Positions 62,796 through 64,000 of a stretch of DNA of 64,000 nucleotides are shown in pieces. The stretch covers positions 62,001-126,000 of the forward strand of contig JASLED010000070.1 in assembly GCA_030151255.1 (NCBI GenBank), in the 5' to 3' direction. This DNA comes from Flavobacterium sp. (GTDB lineage Bacteria; Bacteroidota; Bacteroidia; Flavobacteriales; Flavobacteriaceae). The translations under genes were made by a program, and so were the position numbers. The notes below the pieces were generated by a model. It was not told where the DNA came from. It made no database searches and saw only the letters and a program-made list of their open reading frames with translations. Every line of letters begins with the position of its first letter. Positions within the stretch are counted from its first letter, which is position 1.

Positions 62796-64000
62796 TTAAT
62801 TGAGCTTAAACATTATTTGTTGACGTTCTAATTCTTCAAGCAATTCGGCGCTGATATTTACGCGACTGTTTCTGCTCGACATTTCTATTCGATTTATAAT
62901 TCTATATTCTTCTTTTCGTTCATCTACAGCAAAATCCATCTTATCTACTTCGTCTAAATCTTCAATAAAATTACCATCTTCATCAAAAGCCATTGCCATT
63001 GGCGAAATCGGCCGTGTTTCCAATGCTACTTTTTCTACTTCATAAACATCAAAAAACACTTGTTTATCTCCCAAATGATTATCAAAAGCAGATTTTAATG
63101 CATTTATTTTTCCCTCATTTACTTCCTCAATACTCATTTGTACAATAATACTTTTAGCATATGTAGAGATTACTTCATGCAACAATTTCATTTCCATAAA
63201 TTGCAAACGAGGTTCGCCACGTTCTCCCGTATCTTTCTTAATCCACCCTTCATTAACTTGTACACGAACAAACACAAATGTATTAGTCAATAAAAAATGT
63301 CTAAACTTTAAAAACTCTTCGTTAAATAAACGAAACTCCATCGCTTCATCATATCCTTCAATGGTAAATGCAGCCCAATCTTTTCCTTTTGCAGAAGTTC
63401 TAAATTGTACATCGCTAATCATTCCGCCAAAACTAATAGTTCTTCCTGTAAAGTTTTCTAAGCGCGAAAGCTCTTCTACACCAACATTACAGTAATTTTT
63501 TAATTCAAAACGAAAATCGTCCAATGGATGTCCTGAAATATAAATTCCTACAACTTCTTTTTCTTTCGCCAACTTTTCCATCGTACTCCATTCTGGGCAA
63601 TCTGGCAACATTGGTTCAGGAATTTGCACTTCACTGCTATCGCCAAATAAACTTACTTGAGCTGAATTTTCGTTCTCTTGGGTTTTTGCGCCGTAACGAA
63701 TTGCTTTTTCTAAGAATGGTACAGGATCTGTTACATCTGTAAAGAAATATTGTGCACGATGTGTATTAAAACAATCAAAACCACCGGCTAATGCCAAGTT
63801 TTCAAATGCTTTTTTATTAGCTGCACGCAAATCAATCTTCTTTGCTAAATCAAAAATAGAACGATAATGTGCTTTTTCTCTATTATCTACAATTGTTTTT
63901 ACCGCACCTTGTCCAACACCTTTAATCGCTCCCATTCCGAAACGAATAGCATATTCATTATTTACGGTAAATTTATAGTACGACTCATTTACATCTGGCC
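62796..64000 (-). CDS. dnaE: DNA polymerase III alpha subunit (C-terminal part, 5' end outside window)
   Basis: Replicative polymerase subunit. The frame is open to the window edge (PDVNESYYKFTVNNEYAIRFG precedes the first visible Met), so about 400 C-terminal residues are seen. They contain the helix-hairpin-helix GAIKGVGQGAVKTIV, the SGHPLDDFRFEL segment and an OB-fold (TISFGGMISDVQFRTSAKGK). The C-terminal tail includes an acidic stretch FDEDGNFIEDLDEVDKMDF. Confidence 0.93.
   Translation of the reverse strand, partial: PDVNESYYKFTVNNEYAIRFGMGAIKGVGQGAVKTIVDNREKAHYRSIFDLAKKIDLRAANKKAFENLALAGGFDCFNTHRAQYFFTDVTDPVPFLEKAIRYGAKTQENENSAQVSLFGDSSEVQIPEPMLPDCPEWSTMEKLAKEKEVVGIYISGHPLDDFRFELKNYCNVGVEELSRLENFTGRTISFGGMISDVQFRTSAKGKDWAAFTIEGYDEAMEFRLFNEEFLKFRHFLLTNTFVFVRVQVNEGWIKKDTGERGEPRLQFMEMKLLHEVISTYAKSIIVQMSIEEVNEGKINALKSAFDNHLGDKQVFFDVYEVEKVALETRPISPMAMAFDEDGNFIEDLDEVDKMDFAVDERKEEYRIINRIEMSSRNSRVNISAELLEELERQQIMFKLN

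Noticed and set aside
1..64000. CRISPR arrays, insertion sequences, prophage or defence islands
   Set aside because: No spaced direct repeats, transposase, integrase, cas, restriction or toxin genes were recognised. MORN/YwqK-like proteins are sometimes labelled antitoxins, but there is no toxin partner here.

Overview
This window is a low-GC chromosomal segment from a member of the Flavobacteriaceae (Bacteroidota). The evidence is: a short primary sigma factor without region 1.1; promoters of the TTTG-N19-TAnnTTTG type in front of both tRNA units; secreted proteins whose signal peptides end in NAQ/FAQ; TonB-dependent receptors with carboxypeptidase-like N-terminal domains; M56-TonB_C fusions; the mevalonate pathway; and GYDIA-type GHMP kinase. 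Genus cannot be resolved by eye. I see no insertion sequence, prophage, CRISPR array, integrase or rRNA.

Layout. 1-8.2 kb: end of lysS with a very long perfect hairpin, a TPR protein, rpoD, a ketopantoate reductase-like gene, and rpsO-pnp separated by an elaborate leader. 8.4-11.6 kb: a three-gene metal locus (Cys-rich HYC_CC_PP protein, TonB-dependent receptor, HMA-domain metallochaperone). 11.6-12.05 kb: a gene-free stretch with inverted repeats. 12.05-18.6 kb: BaiN-type flavoprotein, small exported proteins, alpha-carbonic anhydrase, and the mevalonate pair (class II HMG-CoA reductase and a GHMP kinase). 18.9-28.9 kb: peptide utilisation (dipeptidyl peptidase IV, four POT/MFS transporters, periplasmic thioredoxin-like protein). 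28.9-33.8 kb, minus strand: surE - small membrane protein - lpxB - nlpC/P60 - comEC, tightly packed. 34-45 kb: tail-specific protease, orphan ABC permease, GH25 muramidase, MscS channel, secreted unknowns, tRNA-Leu, M20 dipeptidase, glycosyltransferase, miaE.

45.1-49.6 kb is the most unusual part: a MORN-like lipoprotein, a BlaI-type repressor, an M56 (BlaR1-like) membrane protease carrying a TonB C-terminal domain, an unknown exported protein, and three secreted TonB_C-only proteins. Two tandem dyads sit over the predicted promoter, spaced 20 bp apart and ending one base before the first start codon. I read this as a self-repressed sensor operon with free copies of its own output domain.

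49.6-54.9 kb: ruvC-hemW-cyclase-MmcQ operon, a flippase-like membrane protein, a lipoprotein with a TonB_C-like tail, and an EamA transporter. 55.0-61.0 kb: a cobalamin riboswitch controlling a BtuB-like receptor, a BtuG-like beta-propeller lipoprotein and two further surface-type lipoproteins (one DUF4465), i.e. a B12 capture operon. 61.1-64 kb: two identical tRNA-Asp genes, trxA, a MepB-family gene and the 3' part of dnaE running off the window.
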